From Daphnia carinata (taxonomy: Eukaryota > Arthropoda > Branchiopoda > Diplostraca > Daphniidae), in the NCBI RefSeq assembly GCF_022539665.2, contig NC_081334.1, positions 9,332,424-9,396,423 of the forward strand: a DNA stretch of 64,000 nucleotides. Reading direction: 5' to 3'. Both the position numbers and the translations under genes were made by a program. The notes beneath the pieces are model-generated. The model searched no databases. It had not been told where the DNA came from and was given only the letters and a program-made list of their open reading frames with translations. Positions within the stretch are counted from its first letter, which is position 1; each line of letters opens with the position of its first letter. Below are positions 42,190-53,932 of the stretch, piece by piece.

Positions 42190-43632
42190 GTGTAATACTG
42201 ATTTTAGTTTTTTATTGTTGACGTCTTGGATCTCGTAGATGTGTCTGAGAAACATTTGGTGATTTTGAATGGTCCATTCCACCTGTTGATGAATTTTTCG
42301 GCAGTTAGCGGGGCTTTCAATAGCACAAAGTTACCGATGTTATATTTGATCGCTGTTGTTCCTTCATCATAGTATCGTTTTTGTTTTGTCTGTGCCCGGA
42401 ATAGGTGTTCTTCGCCAATTGCTGGAGCCTTCTTCCATTGACGCGAGTACATTACACTGATGTTTTCGTTTGTTTCGTACCGTCTGTCCATTTTGATGTC
42501 GTTTGTGGGCACAGGTTGTCTCCTGAAGAATAGGAAGAATGGTCATTGCAGCTGATTGCTTTGCTGTGTTATAAGCGAAAGTGACGAATGATGATATTTG
42601 TCCAAATTTTCGGGTTCGTCCGTAACATAACAAGCTAACATGTCGCATAGGGTCCTGTTGAATCGTTCTACTAATCCGTCTATTGGTATGATGATGGGGA
42701 TGGTAAGCAGCGTTCTTAGTTCTTCGATTTTTGAATAATTTGCAAATTTCTGGATTAAGCTCGACAGAAAGTTAGTTCCTTGATCTGTTAGGACGACTTC
42801 AGGGAGCCGCATTTGTCAGTTCTGATTAACCAAGACTTTAGCACTGCTTCTGGGCAATTTGATCTCTCATTGGCACTGTGTAAAAACAAACACCTGGTAT
42901 AATCTGATAGGACTGAAATATACCTGTATCACTTTGCGCTTTCTTGAATTGACGCAATATCCATTGCGTCCCTTCGTTCCTCTCCCCATTTCTACTCGGC
43001 TGATTTTCTCGTGAGCGCCGCCAGTGGGAGGGCTTCATCGGCAAAAGCCCGGATGAATTTCCTGTAATAACTAGTCAAACCTAAAAATGAGCTCAATTCT
43101 TTCACGTTTTTGGGGGCTGGGTATTAATTGATTGCTTCTAGCTTTTTCGTGCTCGGTGTTACTTCTTTTTCCAAACAATGTATCCTATATAATCTAACTC
43201 TTCTTTTGAAAAAATTTTGTTCTTTCTTCTTAGCTTGAGTCCTGCGTCTTTAAACTTAAACATTGTTTCCAGATGCATCACGTGTTCTGTAATGTTATTA
43301 CTGAACACTATGTCATCGAGGTAAACCAATACAGTTATAGAACGATACCGATTGCAAGATGTTATTCATTGCTCGTTGAAAAGTGCTTGGTGCGTTTGTT
43401 GAGCAGAGTGGCATTCGATTAAATTCGTATGGTCCAAATCCACAAATGAAGGCGGTTTTGTGTTTGTCGCAAACACATAAAAAGTAAACGGAAGTAAACT
43501 CATCCGCTCAATGCGTCAATGGTGTCAATTCTTGGTAATGGATATTTATCTCTGACGATTATTTTGTTTAATGCCCTATAATCAATACACAAACACATTT
43601 CCCCATCTTTTCGGGTACCATTACAATCGTGT
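42190..43632 (-). pseudogene. RT fused by deletion to integrase (copy C)
   Basis: RT part 43,000-43,632 includes VYLDDIVFSNN at about 43,310. At about 42,965 the reading jumps from the RT connection (SAEWKWGEE) straight to the integrase core (AMDIASIQESAK...YRY), removing RNase H, the coiled-coil linker and the zinc domain. The core has LPEVVLTDQGTNFLSS (second Asp), DGLVERFNRTLCDML (Glu) and CYVTDEPENLDK. The C-terminal domain at 42,204-42,512 has QTKQKRYYDEGT and NFVLLKAPLTAEK. The RT upstream part is interrupted by copy F. Confidence 0.85.
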
Positions 43633-43771
43633 TGTAAGTTGGGGATTCACGCTCAATAAAAAAAAAAAGACGGTCGAGGGGCGAGTTCGAGTCACAAGGT
43701 GTATATCTCTCGCAATCACGCAGACACAGTTTAACACAGGGGAATAATAGGGTACACACACGATACGCGAG
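43633..43771 (-). repeat. 3' LTR of copy F, truncated
   Basis: Shares with the 5' LTR the segment CACAAGGTGTATAT, CGCAATCACGCAGACACAG and CAGGGGAATAATAGG, and ends TTACA (43,633). Its first ~70 bp is missing; integrase sequence abuts it at about 43,771. Confidence 0.8.
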
Positions 43772-44770
43772 CCCACGCTACAGAAAGAACAAGACATCAC
43801 GAAAATTTTAACACTATTTCCCAGCCGTGGCCACCAAAACCTACTCTTAATTTTTGCTAAAGTTCTTTCAATACCCTGGTGCCCAGATGAGGGAGCTCAT
43901 GGCACGCTTCTAAAACCTTTCTACGGAGGATGGAGGGAACGACAAGGAGGAATTTCTTGCCAGAGCGCCTATTTTTCTTAAATAAAACTATACTGCGAAT
44001 AATGAGCTCTTGGGAAATATTACAGGGAGTAGGAATGTCTAATGCTTCAAAAAAAAAATTTCAGCTGGCCGTCTTTCTGCTGCAAGAGGGCGAGCTCTCG
44101 TGAGGAAAAACCCACTTTGGGCTCTCTTACGGTCGCACAGAGTGTCTCGGAATCAAGGGCTGTTGTCAAGACTTCGACCGGATTCCTAGACAGCGTGTCT
44201 GCGACGATATTGTCGGTCCCATTCAGGTGATAAATCGTAAATTGAACTCCTGTAGTTCGAGAACTCACCTAGCAAACTTCCCTTCAAATCTTTCTTCCCC
44301 ATCATCCACTTGACGGCGGAGCTATCCGGCTTGACAAAAAGTGTCTGCCATAGACATACGTGCGCAACTTTTTCAGCGCCCACCTCACCGCAAAGCACTC
44401 CAACTCACTGGCGTGATAGCGCGTGTCAGTATCCGACAGCCTTCTGCTAATAAAGGTCACAGGTCGGTGTCCTTTACCAGCATCTTGTGTCAATACTGCT
44501 CCAAGTCCAGTCTAACTTGCGTCGGTCTGACTGGTGACTTCCAGAGCATCATCGAAATGAGCCAGAACAGGAGCAGTCGTGAGACGCTCAATGATAATGT
44601 TCTTTGCGCCTTCATGACTCTCCGTCCACCTCCACTCAAAATTCTTTTGGGGAGTACGCAAAGGGTGAGCTAATGCCGCAAAACCTGAGACAAAACGCCA
44701 ATAGTACGACGCGAGTCCCAGAAATCCTCATAACCTGATTCAAATTCGTCACGAGGCATACACGTCAAGG
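43772..44770 (-). pseudogene. RNase H and start of integrase (copy F)
   Basis: RNase H segments: TQDAGKGHRPVTFISRRLSD, YHASELECFAVRWALKKL and the tail HLNGTDNIVADTLSRNP at 44,180-44,230. Then VPSILRRKVLEACHELPHLG, the beginning of the integrase HHCC domain, before the deletion at about 43,771. Frameshift near 44,300 and stops in the first third of RNase H. No DDE core is present. Confidence 0.8.
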
Positions 44771-45440
44771 CGCGCACCTTCTCCTTCCGGGCGGATTCCT
44801 TCCGCATCGATAATGTGTCCTAAATGGGACACCTTGTGGCTCCGAAAACGCATTTTCGATGCTGAGGGTCAAATTTGCTCTCTCTAGGGCGGTTAATACC
44901 AGCTATAGGCGTACCAAGTGCTCCTCAAACGTTCGGCCAAACACCAAGATGTCGTCTAGATAAACTAGACACATGCGTCACTTCAAGCCGGCCAAAACAC
45001 GATCCATCAAGCTTTGGAACGTCGCGGGAGCATTGCTCAACCCAAACGGCAAACACGTAAACTGGTAGTGACCATCGGGAGTGACAAACGTTGTCTTCTC
45101 CCGGTCCTCTAGGGCTACGGGCACCTGCCAATACCCACTGGCTAGGTCCAAACATGAGAAAAATTGAGCGCCGGCGAGTCTGTCCAAGATATCGTCAATC
45201 CGAAGCATCGGATAGACGTCGCGCTTAATTACCGCGTTAAGTCGCCGAAAATCGATACAGAACCGAATATCTCCCGACTTTGCCGCCGGACTAGAACGAC
45301 GGGGGGAAATCCAAGGACGAAACGATCCCTCCACCACACCGTCTTCCAACATTTCTTCCACTTTCGGCAATAACCTGGCGCTCAAAACGCCGACACTCTA
45401 TATGGGGCGGATTTGATGGGACGCTCACCTCCCGTGTCAA
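44771..45440 (-). pseudogene. Reverse transcriptase (copy F)
   Basis: Mostly open 45,385-44,978: DIRFCIDFRRLNAVIKRDVY, FFSCLDLASGYWQVPVALE, CLPFGLSNAPATFQSLMDRV, followed in the same region by VYLDDILVFGRTF (catalytic YLDD, about 44,950-44,970). The RT is clearly different from types 1 and 2. A frameshift near 45,290 separates the thumb-proximal N-terminus. Confidence 0.88.
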
Positions 45441-46400
45441 TGTGGTGGACAACCTCGGTGGTATGACGAATCTCCCTTTTGGACGGCGGGAAGCAGGCTC
45501 GCTTACGCTCGAGCATTGTCAGCAGCGATTTCATTGGGACGTATCTAATGCTTCCCCGACTGTCACTTGCGAGTTAGTTCTACTTCTCGCTCTTCCGGAT
45601 GCACGGTGGCGCATTCCTCCGATACCCTTTCTGTAACTGTAGACAGCATAGTGCCTTCATCCATCTCAGCTCAAAGAGAAAAGCCGTCGAATTCAATTGC
45701 AATTCCACGGTGGAATAATTGACAAGGGAATTTCCGTCAGCCCGTTATTGACAGAGACGACGCTCGCGGGTATCACCGTTCTTTCCCAGGTTTCGCGCAG
45801 CAGTTAAATTTGACATATGCTGTCCCGGATATATCCGCCGGAAACCCCCCCCCTTGCGAAAACGAGCGAATTGGATGGGACCGCCAATCCATCCGCTTTT
45901 ACCGGCATCCAGTCCCGTCGTTTGGATGGCGATTCCTCCGCGAAGGACTCTGTGAGCCCATCACTAACGTCAAGATATTCCTCATTCCTCCGTTCTTCCT
46001 CCAACAAATTTGCCGCCCTCCCCATCTCCCCGTTATCATACACACTTCTTCCGACCATCGCACCTTCTTTTTCTCCTTCGCCCAAACTTCCTCTACTTGA
46101 CTTCCTTTTGCCTTCTTCGATTTCATTGCACCCCTTATTTAAATCTCCCTCGATTAACCCTATATCCTCCCTTTTGACATCCTTTTCTTCTACATTACTT
46201 TTTCCCCCTATTTTACATCCCTCCCTAGTTCCCTGCGCCTTCGATTCCTTAATTTCCTCTTCATGTAACCCTTCCCCGACTAATTCAATTCTCCCTCCCC
46301 TTACTACAATGTTGGTTTTACTATTTACAATCCAGTCGACACTCATGGACCGCTCCCTAGCGGTCCTTAGAACAGTTACGGACGATAGGGTTATAAAACT
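45441..46400 (-). pseudogene. Acidic linker between protease and RT (copy F)
   Basis: A Glu/Gly/Lys-rich open frame (46,346-45,804, 180 aa) lies between protease and RT. It has no motif I recognise. The longer frame on the opposite strand is its antisense shadow. Such spacer regions occur in some gypsy polyproteins. Confidence 0.5.
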
Positions 46401-46406
46401 GTCCTT

Positions 46407-46730
46407 CTATTTGATGGGTAATGGTAAGGACCCCTCTACTCGTACAACCTTGTTATCGACTCCTCTTAACTTAGTTTTTGTGGCTTTCTTCAGCGGATCT
46501 AAAAATTTACGGACGACGCTTAGCCGTACGGCACTGACGCTAGCGCCCGAGTCGACAAATGCTGCTACTTCACCTACACTCTTTATCCACACCTTGATAA
46601 GAGGCAAGGCTGGTCGACTTGCAATCACAAAAAATCCCTTCAAGGGCGCCACTGCCCTCGACGCACTACCCCGTCGTTTTTTGCCGGGCAATCTATGGCG
46701 ATATGGCCATGCCGATTGCAGGCATAGCAC
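46407..46730 (-). pseudogene. Aspartic protease (copy F)
   Basis: Retroviral-type protease with the active-site motif AAFVDSGASVSAVRLSV at about 46,520-46,570 (DSG). Its frame is -1 relative to the end of gag and overlaps it from 46,640. It would cut Gag and Pol precursors. This stretch is open. Confidence 0.85.
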
Positions 46731-47776
46731 AACCTCGGTGGTGGGCCTCTTGGGACAAATCCCCCACCACCCAATCGCATAACGTTAGGGCTCGAATTAA
46801 CCGTAAGCCGTGATAACGAAGTCGAAATTTGGCTCACCAACCGGGAACGCTTGGCATTGCGGGAGTCAAACCAAGTTGCTCAAGGTCCCGTAGTCGTGCT
46901 AGGAAAGCCGTGAAGCTTACCGGTACAAGTGACGTTAGAGCTGCGACGTAGATGGAGTTTGCGAGACCTCGTAACAACAACTTGATGACAATCGCCTCAG
47001 GTAGTGGGACGGGACAACGAAGGCAAAGCCGACGAATGTCCAACGCGTACTCAAGACACGACTCTCCCACTTTTGCGTTCTTGCTTCCACAAGCGAGCTC
47101 CACTCTAAAAACGAGAGTGCACGCGTGAAATTGGTCACCAACGCGGCGGCCAGGTAGCATAAAGATAGCCCGTCTGTACGTGCCATTGGGAGGCGGTACC
47201 ATAAAGACGGGTCACAGCCACTAGGAGACGGTTCTCCTCGGTCCAGCATTCAAGACCGGCTACCCTCTCGACATGGTCGATGAAGCCCTGCACCTCCTCA
47301 CCTACAGGAACAGAAAAGCGCGGTATCGAACCGACAGCAATTGCCGACGGGCGGGCATTTGGCACAGCTGGTATCGCGGCAGCAAGGGCTTGGATAGCCT
47401 CGTTGTTTTGTTGTTGTTGTGCGTTGATGATGCTGACGAGTTGGGCAACTTGATCTTGCCTCGCCGCACCATCAGCCGCTGCGACTTCCGCAAACCGATT
47501 AAGAGCCACAATCAGCTCAACGTTGTCTGCCATATTTATCGGTGTTGGCTCTGCTCTCGTTAGAACAAATTCCGATTTCTGATACCTCATTTTCGTTGTA
47601 GGCGGCCGCTGCACTGGGCGGACGATATGAGCTCTTACGAAAGGATCCCGAGCAGTTCCTCTCGGGGTCCGAACAAGTGCAAACAAAAAGCACTTATTCA
47701 ACGGATCCCACTTCAAGACCAAAAGATCGTCAAACCACCTCAAAAAAGATGTTGAGCACAAAGAGATTGCGAGCAA
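46640..47776 (-). pseudogene. Gag (copy F) with CCHC knuckle
   Basis: N-terminal part 47,776-47,135 (VRAHIVRPVQRPPTTK, then MADNVELIVALNRFAEVAAA) and capsid to about 46,840, with a frameshift near 47,150 (YATWPPRW then stop). The nucleocapsid frame 46,840-46,640 carries CYACNRHGHIAIDC, a classical CCHC knuckle, and ends at TGA 46,642-46,640. The copy G gag is a close relative. Confidence 0.82.
46676..46682 (-). promoter_or_regulatory. Slippery heptamer A AAA AAC at gag/protease overlap
   Basis: On the minus strand GCA AAA AAC in the gag frame, i.e. A_AAA_AAC in exactly the phase needed for -1 frameshifting. A slip places ribosomes in the protease frame (KKRRGSASRAVAPLK...). A short stem AGGGC/GCCCT lies downstream. 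The overlap is about 90 nt. Confidence 0.75.
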
Positions 47777-48471
47777 AGCTCAACAAAACAAAAAAAAAAA
47801 AGAAAATGTCAAAAAAAGTACCCTCTGTACATGAGAGAAACACAAAAAAAAACGATGAGGTCAAGATCGAGCAACAGGCCATAAGCCAAAAAAAAGCCCC
47901 ACGACACGGCTCCGCATCAAAGTTCTTTTCTTGCCCTTTAAAAAAAAAAGGAGAGCAACCAAAAAGAACTTCTTAAAACGTAATGCCGTCCCGCCGATAT
48001 GGTCGCTCAAAAAAAGGGCGGACAAAGAGAGAGAGATAAAAAAATATGTCTCTCGACCAAAACGTGTGGGCGTCCCAAAATAGGACGATAGAAAAAAAAA
48101 AGGACGGAAAGCACAACACAAAGCGGAACGGGCAAAAGGCACGCCGAAAAAAAAAAATACAATTTCTAACTACACACAGTACAAAAAAAATTCATGCGCT
48201 GGAATTGTTTATTTAACAGCCCGTGGCTACAGGTAACAAGGGTTGAAATACTTACCTGTACCGTTCATCCACCCTTCAACAAAGACGTCGCGGCGGGATG
48301 GGATTCACTCCCCTTCGGCGCAGGTAAGGATAATCCACAATGGCAGCGGCCAGTACGCGAAAATTACCTTCTCGCGTGGGCGGCACGCGGGTCCGTTGCA
48401 GGCAACTTTAAGAAAAAAAGTTGTTCGATGGCCTGGCGAAGGTGATAATCCACGATCTTCAATCCTACTCA

Positions 48472-48489
48472 ATCCCTCTTCTGACACCA
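48472..48489 (-). promoter_or_regulatory. Primer binding site, copy F (tRNA-Leu)
   Basis: TGGTGTCAGAAGAGGGAT matches the reverse complement of the common tRNA-Leu 3' end (TGGTGTCAGAAGTGGGAT) with one difference. It follows the LTR end by about five bases within a palindrome ACACCAATTGGTGT. Confidence 0.8.
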
Positions 48490-48494
48490 ATTGG

Positions 48495-48702
48495 TGTAAT
48501 GGGGACACCCGCTCAATAAAAAGAAGATGGTCCGAGCGGCGAGTTCGAGTCACAAGGTGTATATTTCACTCGCAATCACGCAGACACAGTTTAACACAGG
48601 GGAATAATAGGTACACACACGATACACGAAGGAAGCCAGCTTTCGCAAGGCACCTTGTTGTAGGTCTTCCTGTAGACGGCCAAAAAACTAGACTGCCTCA
48701 CA
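48495..48702 (-). repeat. 5' LTR of copy F
   Basis: 208 bp, TGTGAGGCAGTC (48,702) to ...CCATTACA (48,495). Shares its 3' two thirds with 43,633-43,771. Confidence 0.8.
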
Positions 48703-48710
48703 TTATTTAC

Positions 48711-51700
48711 ATCAGTTGCTAGACCCAAATCTTATTCCTTTTCTGCGAATAGGGCTTCGTGTTTTTTCAATAGAATTTCGATTTTAATGCGTATCTCATC
48801 AGAGATGTTGGTCGCTTCACTTTCTTGGGTTGGCTTAATTCGTTTGGATTTTTTGTTGTTGCCTGATTAAGAAAGATTCTAGCTGCGATAATCTGCTTCT
48901 GTAAGGTCGTTGTTGTTGCTATTTTGGTTGGAATTGTTGATACGTGCCATATCTGTCCAGTATTCTCGTGCAATGTATCCCTTTTATTGCACTTGTGGCA
49001 GATAATAACCCTATTCCCATGGGTGTCGGGGTGTTTGGTTGGGTTTGTCGTGGCCGTGGATATTGATGAGAGTTTGGTGTAAGCTGGGTTTTGACGATGC
49101 ACCTGTTGATTGGTGTGTGGTTGAAAGTTTGGTCGACTGTAGTGTGCAGGTCTGCTTGTGTAGAAGGGTATCTGAGATGGTTGCTGATAGGTTGTATCAT
49201 TGGGTTGTCTATACACTGGGGTACCTTCTCTTCGTGGTGAATTACAGTTGTGCGGTATGGGCTGTTTTCTCTGCTACGATTGGAGTTTCTGTTGCGACTG
49301 GAACCTCTGCTGTTCGACCTTTCATGAAATCGTACTCGCGAACTTTGTGGTCTGGGATAGCGTTCGCCCAATCGTGAAGTTCTTTGTTCGTATCGATCTG
49401 CTGCTGCTACGGTTCTATCGTTATCCTGTGATGATTCACGATTCTTAATAGTATTTACCAGTTCCCGTATTTTTTGTTTTAGTGATTCGATTTCTGTCTT
49501 TGCTGTGAAAGTTCGTTATCTTGTTGTTTCTCGTGATGCGTTATCCCTGCGATTAATGCGTTTATTTCTTTGTCGTCTGCAGTGTCTTTGCTATTCTAAG
49601 AACTTTAAGCTAAGATTAAGTTAGTTGGAAGATCGCATATTGCCTCTTGCTATTTCTCCACCCCACTCGACCTAATTTCTACGATTTTCCCTTTTATTAC
49701 TTTCTTCCACTTGACCGAGATGTCGGCGACACCAAGCTCATCTGTTAACCTCGTCACCCTTTTTTGACACTATTTCGCTCTTCTATTGCCCACGCTAACC
49801 TTAGCGTCCCCAAGCTAAGGCGAGGTATAAAAACCCCCACCAGAGCTTCCCAAAAGACAGAGTTCTCCTGTAGTCGCCACAAGTACTAGTTGAGTGAATT
49901 TTTTTTACGTGTTGGTCCCGATTTAAAAAAATAAAACTTGAAACCCGAAACAATAAATAAATGCAACTTCCAATTGTTGCACTATATAGAATGCCTTCGG
50001 ATATGATCAGTTGCTTACGTATCTGGTCGAAATCTTCAGGGTCTTCGGGCATTCTGAAATAATATAGTTCTGATTAATAATATAAGTTCTGTTTTGAATT
50101 TCGATAGAATGCCTTATATCAGCATTCCTGATATTGATAGTCTCTCATTTTCTTGACTGTGTTTATGAGTCGACCTTCGACGATGGTTTGGTTTTTGATC
50201 CGACTTTTTCTTCTTTCCCTTTAATGGAGTCGTATGCGCTGCTCATTCTTGGGATAAAGGCTTTGCATTTTTCTTCAGGTTTCTGCTTCAGCATTAACAA
50301 CTTTTTCCTTAGTGCTGGTAATTCGTATGCATTCTGGAACCTTGCAATGATGGCTGTTTTTCCACTCGTCGTAGTTTAACTCGTCACCTTTTTTGGTTGT
50401 CATCCCGGTCGTTGTTACGTGCTACGTGTTCTGCGTCCTTCAGTCATTCTGTTATTAATTTATCACTACTTTTTCCTTTGAAAATTGGTATTGACTTCTT
50501 GTCTTCTCTCGAGAATAATTCTCCTATAGCGCTTTTGCGATGGGTTGAGTTGTGGTTATACCGGTGTCATCGGCATCTGGTATGTAGCGGTCAATCCTCG
50601 AAGTTTCCTTGTGCGAAAGTCCCATTTTGATTTTTTGTTTTAGAGCCTGATTCTTCTGCTCTAGTTGAAGGATGCTTTGTTTTTGGATGTCCTATTTGAT
50701 TTTTTAGGTCGTCGTTGAGTTGCTGGAGTTCGGCGATTTGCTCTGATTCAAGCTCGTAGTAAAGAGACTGGTCACCACTGTCTGTTGGCAAAGTTAGGTC
50801 ATTTATTTCGCTTACTAATTTCGTGATTTCTCCAGGTTTGTTTTGCGCTGCTGAAATCTTCGGTTTCAACGAATGTTACTTGTTGTTTCTTAAAATCTTT
50901 TATTCGGTTCTCCAGATACTTTATTTTTTCTTCGTTCTCCCTGTCTCTGTATTTATCTCCTGTAACTCCTTTTCAATGTTTTTATTTTTGCTGTAATATC
51001 TATCAGACTTCTCCTCAGCCCAGTCTTTTCTTTTCAGTTAAGGTCTTTTCAAGGATTTCTTTTATTTCTGTGTTTCTTTCAGTTGTTTGTTTGTTCTTAA
51101 GGCTGTTTTGTCTGTTGTTTTGTCTGTTTTCAAACCTCGCAATCTGTTGTTTTTATCTTCAAGCTTGCTAATTATTTCTGCCCTTCTCTCTCAACAAATG
51201 CATTATTTCCTTTTCTCTCTTTCTCAAAAGGTTTTGTAATTGGTTCTTCTGTTGCTCTGGTAATTTCATTGCTGCGTTCTAGATTGCTGATTTGGTTATT
51301 GGCCTTTTCAAGGTTTTTTGAGTGCTTCGGTACTTCTCTTGGAGTTGTTCGAGGGAACTATTTAAGGTGTATTTGGAACTCTTTACCCTTTTCTTGTTGC
51401 TGCTATCAAGCTGCTTTCGCAGGCTCAGTAACTTAGAGTTGAGGTCAGACAAATGTTTCTTCTCTTCAATCTGCGCAAGCACTACTTCTTTTTGCAAAAC
51501 ACTGATGGTACTGAACAGGAATTCTTTCTCTTCACTATATTCTACGTGGTCTTTAAGTGTCTTTGTGATATTTGTTATGGTTTCTGCTGTTATACCTTGT
51601 GGTACTTGTAAAGTTTGTTCTAATAACTAATAGGAATACAATTGCAATGCGTTGGTTTCTTTGCTAAATTCTTGTTTCTTGGATTCTACTTGTTGGATCT

Positions 51701-51784
51701 TTGATTTTGGTCTGAAATGTTTGGTAAGGTTTGTTTCTCTGACTTTGTTCAAAATTCTAAGTCCACGAGAGTTTTCCAGTGGTC
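48711..51784 (-). pseudogene. Gag and protease border of copy C
   Basis: From 51,784 down: coiled coil (51,497-51,279, SDLNSKLLSLRKQLDSSNKK; 50,869-50,591, ELESEQIAELQQLNDDLKNQ), a capsid remnant (50,150-50,580), MPEDPEDFDQIRKQL at 50,052, the Arg-rich nucleocapsid (49,371-48,919, FHERSNSRGSSRNRN) and a zinc knuckle start CHKCNKR. It parallels copy B closely but is more broken. Interrupted by the solo LTR at 49,595-49,981; cut by copy F at 48,702-48,711. Confidence 0.78.
49595..49981 (+). repeat. Solo LTR of another retroelement
   Basis: 387 bp inserted in copy C gag; absent at the same place in copy B (about 20,680). Flanked by 4 bp duplications CTAT (49,591-49,594 and 49,982-49,985). It contains a TATA box TATAAAAA at 49,826-49,833, AATAAA at 49,952-49,957, and a hairpin CCTTAGC/GCTAAGG at about 49,796-49,820, i.e. 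promoter and polyadenylation signal in LTR order. No coding sequence. The parent family is not in this window. Confidence 0.75.
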
Positions 51785-53932
51785 CGTTAATTATTTTTTA
51801 ATTCTTCTAGTTACAATTTTGCCTGAGTTAATTCATTTCTACGTCTCTAGGTGGTTTCTGCATCTCTATCTTAAAATAAAGGTTTGAGTTCAAAGCCTGT
51901 GTGTTTAGGCGATTTCTTCTGCTTGGAGAGATGCTTGTTTGAAATTTTGGCAGTTTGGTGTGGTGATATTTGCTGTGGAACAATATCGTTTTGATGGATG
52001 GAGTAAGCCACCTAACAACATTTTTATTTAAGTGTCGTCTGAGCTGTAGTTCGTTGCTTTGATCCTGCTCTTCCTCCCTCCTTATTTATAGATTGCGTTA
52101 TACGCGCCTGTGTGATTTTGTCTATAAAGTGCCTTACTGGTTGATTTGGGGACTGTTTTACTGACTACGATTTCGTTTTGTGTTTCGCTCTATCTGCTGG
52201 GTGTTAGAAATGTTCCTTTAATGCGTTTCTCCACTCTGTGCACGGTTCTCTCAGTGATCCTCGTAGCCGATCTATATGCCATTGTAGTGTTGTTCCTTTT
52301 CAACAGGTGGCTCAAATCTTTTTAGCTTCTCTTGGCCATTCATGTATCGTCACTATTGCGTCTGCGTCGCGTAGCTATACTCCTATTGGTTGGTCGTTTA
52401 CGTTACCGCTTAATTTATTACGATCTCTTCGACTAATAGCTGTTCTAGTGCTCTGATGTCGTCGTTAGTCGTCATCCAGTGGTTGTTTGGTTGCTATCGA
52501 TTTCGACGATATCTTCGTCTCATTGTTCTCCTACTTCCTGATTGTTTCGGAACAATGTTTCTAAGTTTTGTCTGAGTTGTCTGTTTTCTGTGTCTAGGTT
52601 GGTTGCTCTCTCGGCCGCTTGTCGTTCTTGTTGGGGTGCTTGTATTAGTTCCGTTATCTCACTTTCTAATGACACGATTTTCCGATTTAGCAGCGCAAGG
52701 TTATGTTGTGGTAATTCAAGTTCGTTCGTGCTTGCGGCGACCGCAATATTTTGCTGTAACTTTCTCAATCTGTCCTCCAAAGACTGGTTTGTATTCTGTA
52801 GCAATGAAATTTCTTCTATGTGTCGGATTTGATTTTGCTGCAGGGTTGTCGCGTTAATTTGACTTACGTTCTGGTCGTGTTTAAGTCGATTGTTTTCTCC
52901 CAGTATTTTTACGAATTTGTTTGTTTGAGCTAATTGTTCCTTTTTTACTGATTCTAACCCTGCTAATTTCACTTTTATGGTGTCACTAAGATGGAAAATT
53001 TCCTGGTTTTACTTGTTACGTTTACAATTGGATTTTTATGTTTTGATTGCAGGATATGGATCTCTTTTTCCTGATCTATACTTTTCGTCTCGAGGGCTTT
53101 GTAAGTCAATTGTGTGTTCTCTAGTCCAGCTTGGCTTATGCTGTATTTATTCAAGAACATTGGTTCCTTCTGCAAGGAGTTGGGCTTCCCTGTTTTAGTC
53201 TCTCTATTTCTGTCCGAAGTTTGGTTTTTTATCTTTAATTGTCTTTAATTAATTTAGCTTTTACGGATGAATGTTCTGTTTCTATTTTGCGTATAGTTGT
53301 TTCCAAAGTTTGTACTCTTGGGTCTTTTATATGGTTAGCTTTCTCTTTCTGTGTCTTTTCTAACTGTTGGGTTAAGTTGGTCGCCTAGTAATCAATCGCT
53401 TGTTGCTGTATAGTACTTGTTTGAAATAAGGCTAAACCTTCGGTTTCTAGTTTTTGGATCTTCGCTTCAGCTGCCATTAATTTCTCTGAAATTCGTTTCT
53501 ATACTAAATCCTTCTCCTTTAATCGTGTCTTAAGTTGTTTCGTCGTTGCCTTATCCTTAGCAGATTCTAATTCTAACATATACTGATTAATCGACTGATG
53601 AATTCCTATTAATGCGGTTTTTAGAAAGTCACTTTCTTCTACTGGTTTATTCTTCTTTCTGCTGGGTAGGTTTTCTGTTGATTGTATTTTGTTAGTTGTT
53701 TTTCTTTGTCACTTTTTCTAGGGCTTCTTTCAGCGCTTCTTGTCCGTTTGAATGGTACTATTCGAACTTGCGATTTCACTCTTTTGTTCATTTCCACTGT
53801 GGGGTATACTTTTTGCATTGTTCGTTTAGGGTCTGTTAGGCTCACTCTACTGGGATGTTGTATTACTTCTAAAGGTTCTTCCACTGGGGCGGTTGGTCTA
53901 TATATATCTACTGTTAAATCCTCAGTTGACAT
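51785..53932 (-). pseudogene. Gag N-terminal half of the large type-2 element
   Basis: Starts at ATG 53,932 (MSTEDLTVDIYRPTAPVEEP), then a basic region (RTRSAERSPRKSDKEK). Long coiled coils follow, the clearest frame being 52,972-52,520 (150 aa; NRLKHDQNVSQINATTLQQN, LEDRLRKLQQNIAVAA). The capsid at 51,900-52,460 (LQWHIDRLRGSLREPCTEWR, VRHFIDKITQA) matches the type-2 gag at 24,827-25,267. Stops and frameshifts separate these. At 51,785 type-2 sequence switches to type-1 copy C. Confidence 0.75.

Larger units (their letters stand above)
43633..48702 (-). mobile_element. Type-3 gypsy element, copy F, nearly complete
   Basis: 5' LTR 48,495-48,702, primer site, leader, gag with CCHC, protease, RT, RNase H, and the beginning of the integrase zinc region, then a 3' LTR truncated by about 70 bp. 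It sits in the RT of copy C: the RT reads up to 43,632 and resumes at about 48,711, with about 120 bp lost. An internal deletion runs from the integrase into the 3' LTR. Flanking duplication not recognised. Confidence 0.82.
30482..51785 (-). mobile_element. Type-1 gypsy-like element with env and ankyrin ORF, copy C
   Basis: Minus-strand order: gag (51,785 down to 48,920), protease border, RT, integrase remnant, env, accessory ankyrin ORF, polypurine tract and 3' LTR. Its 5' LTR and gag start are lost at 51,785. Interrupted by a solo LTR (49,595-49,981), type-3 copy F (43,633-48,702) and a complete MULE (33,748-39,522). It is the only copy here where env, accessory ORF and 3' LTR are seen together on one strand. 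Confidence 0.8.

Noticed and set aside
45817-46782. Longest plus-strand frame in the region, 321 codons
   Set aside because: It is antisense to the gag end, protease (DSG motif) and acidic linker of copy F; Pro/Ser/Leu composition is that expected from the complement of a Glu/Gly-rich frame.
43633-48702. Copy F as a fully intact, active element
   Set aside because: Gag and RT frameshifts, missing integrase core and truncated 3' LTR.
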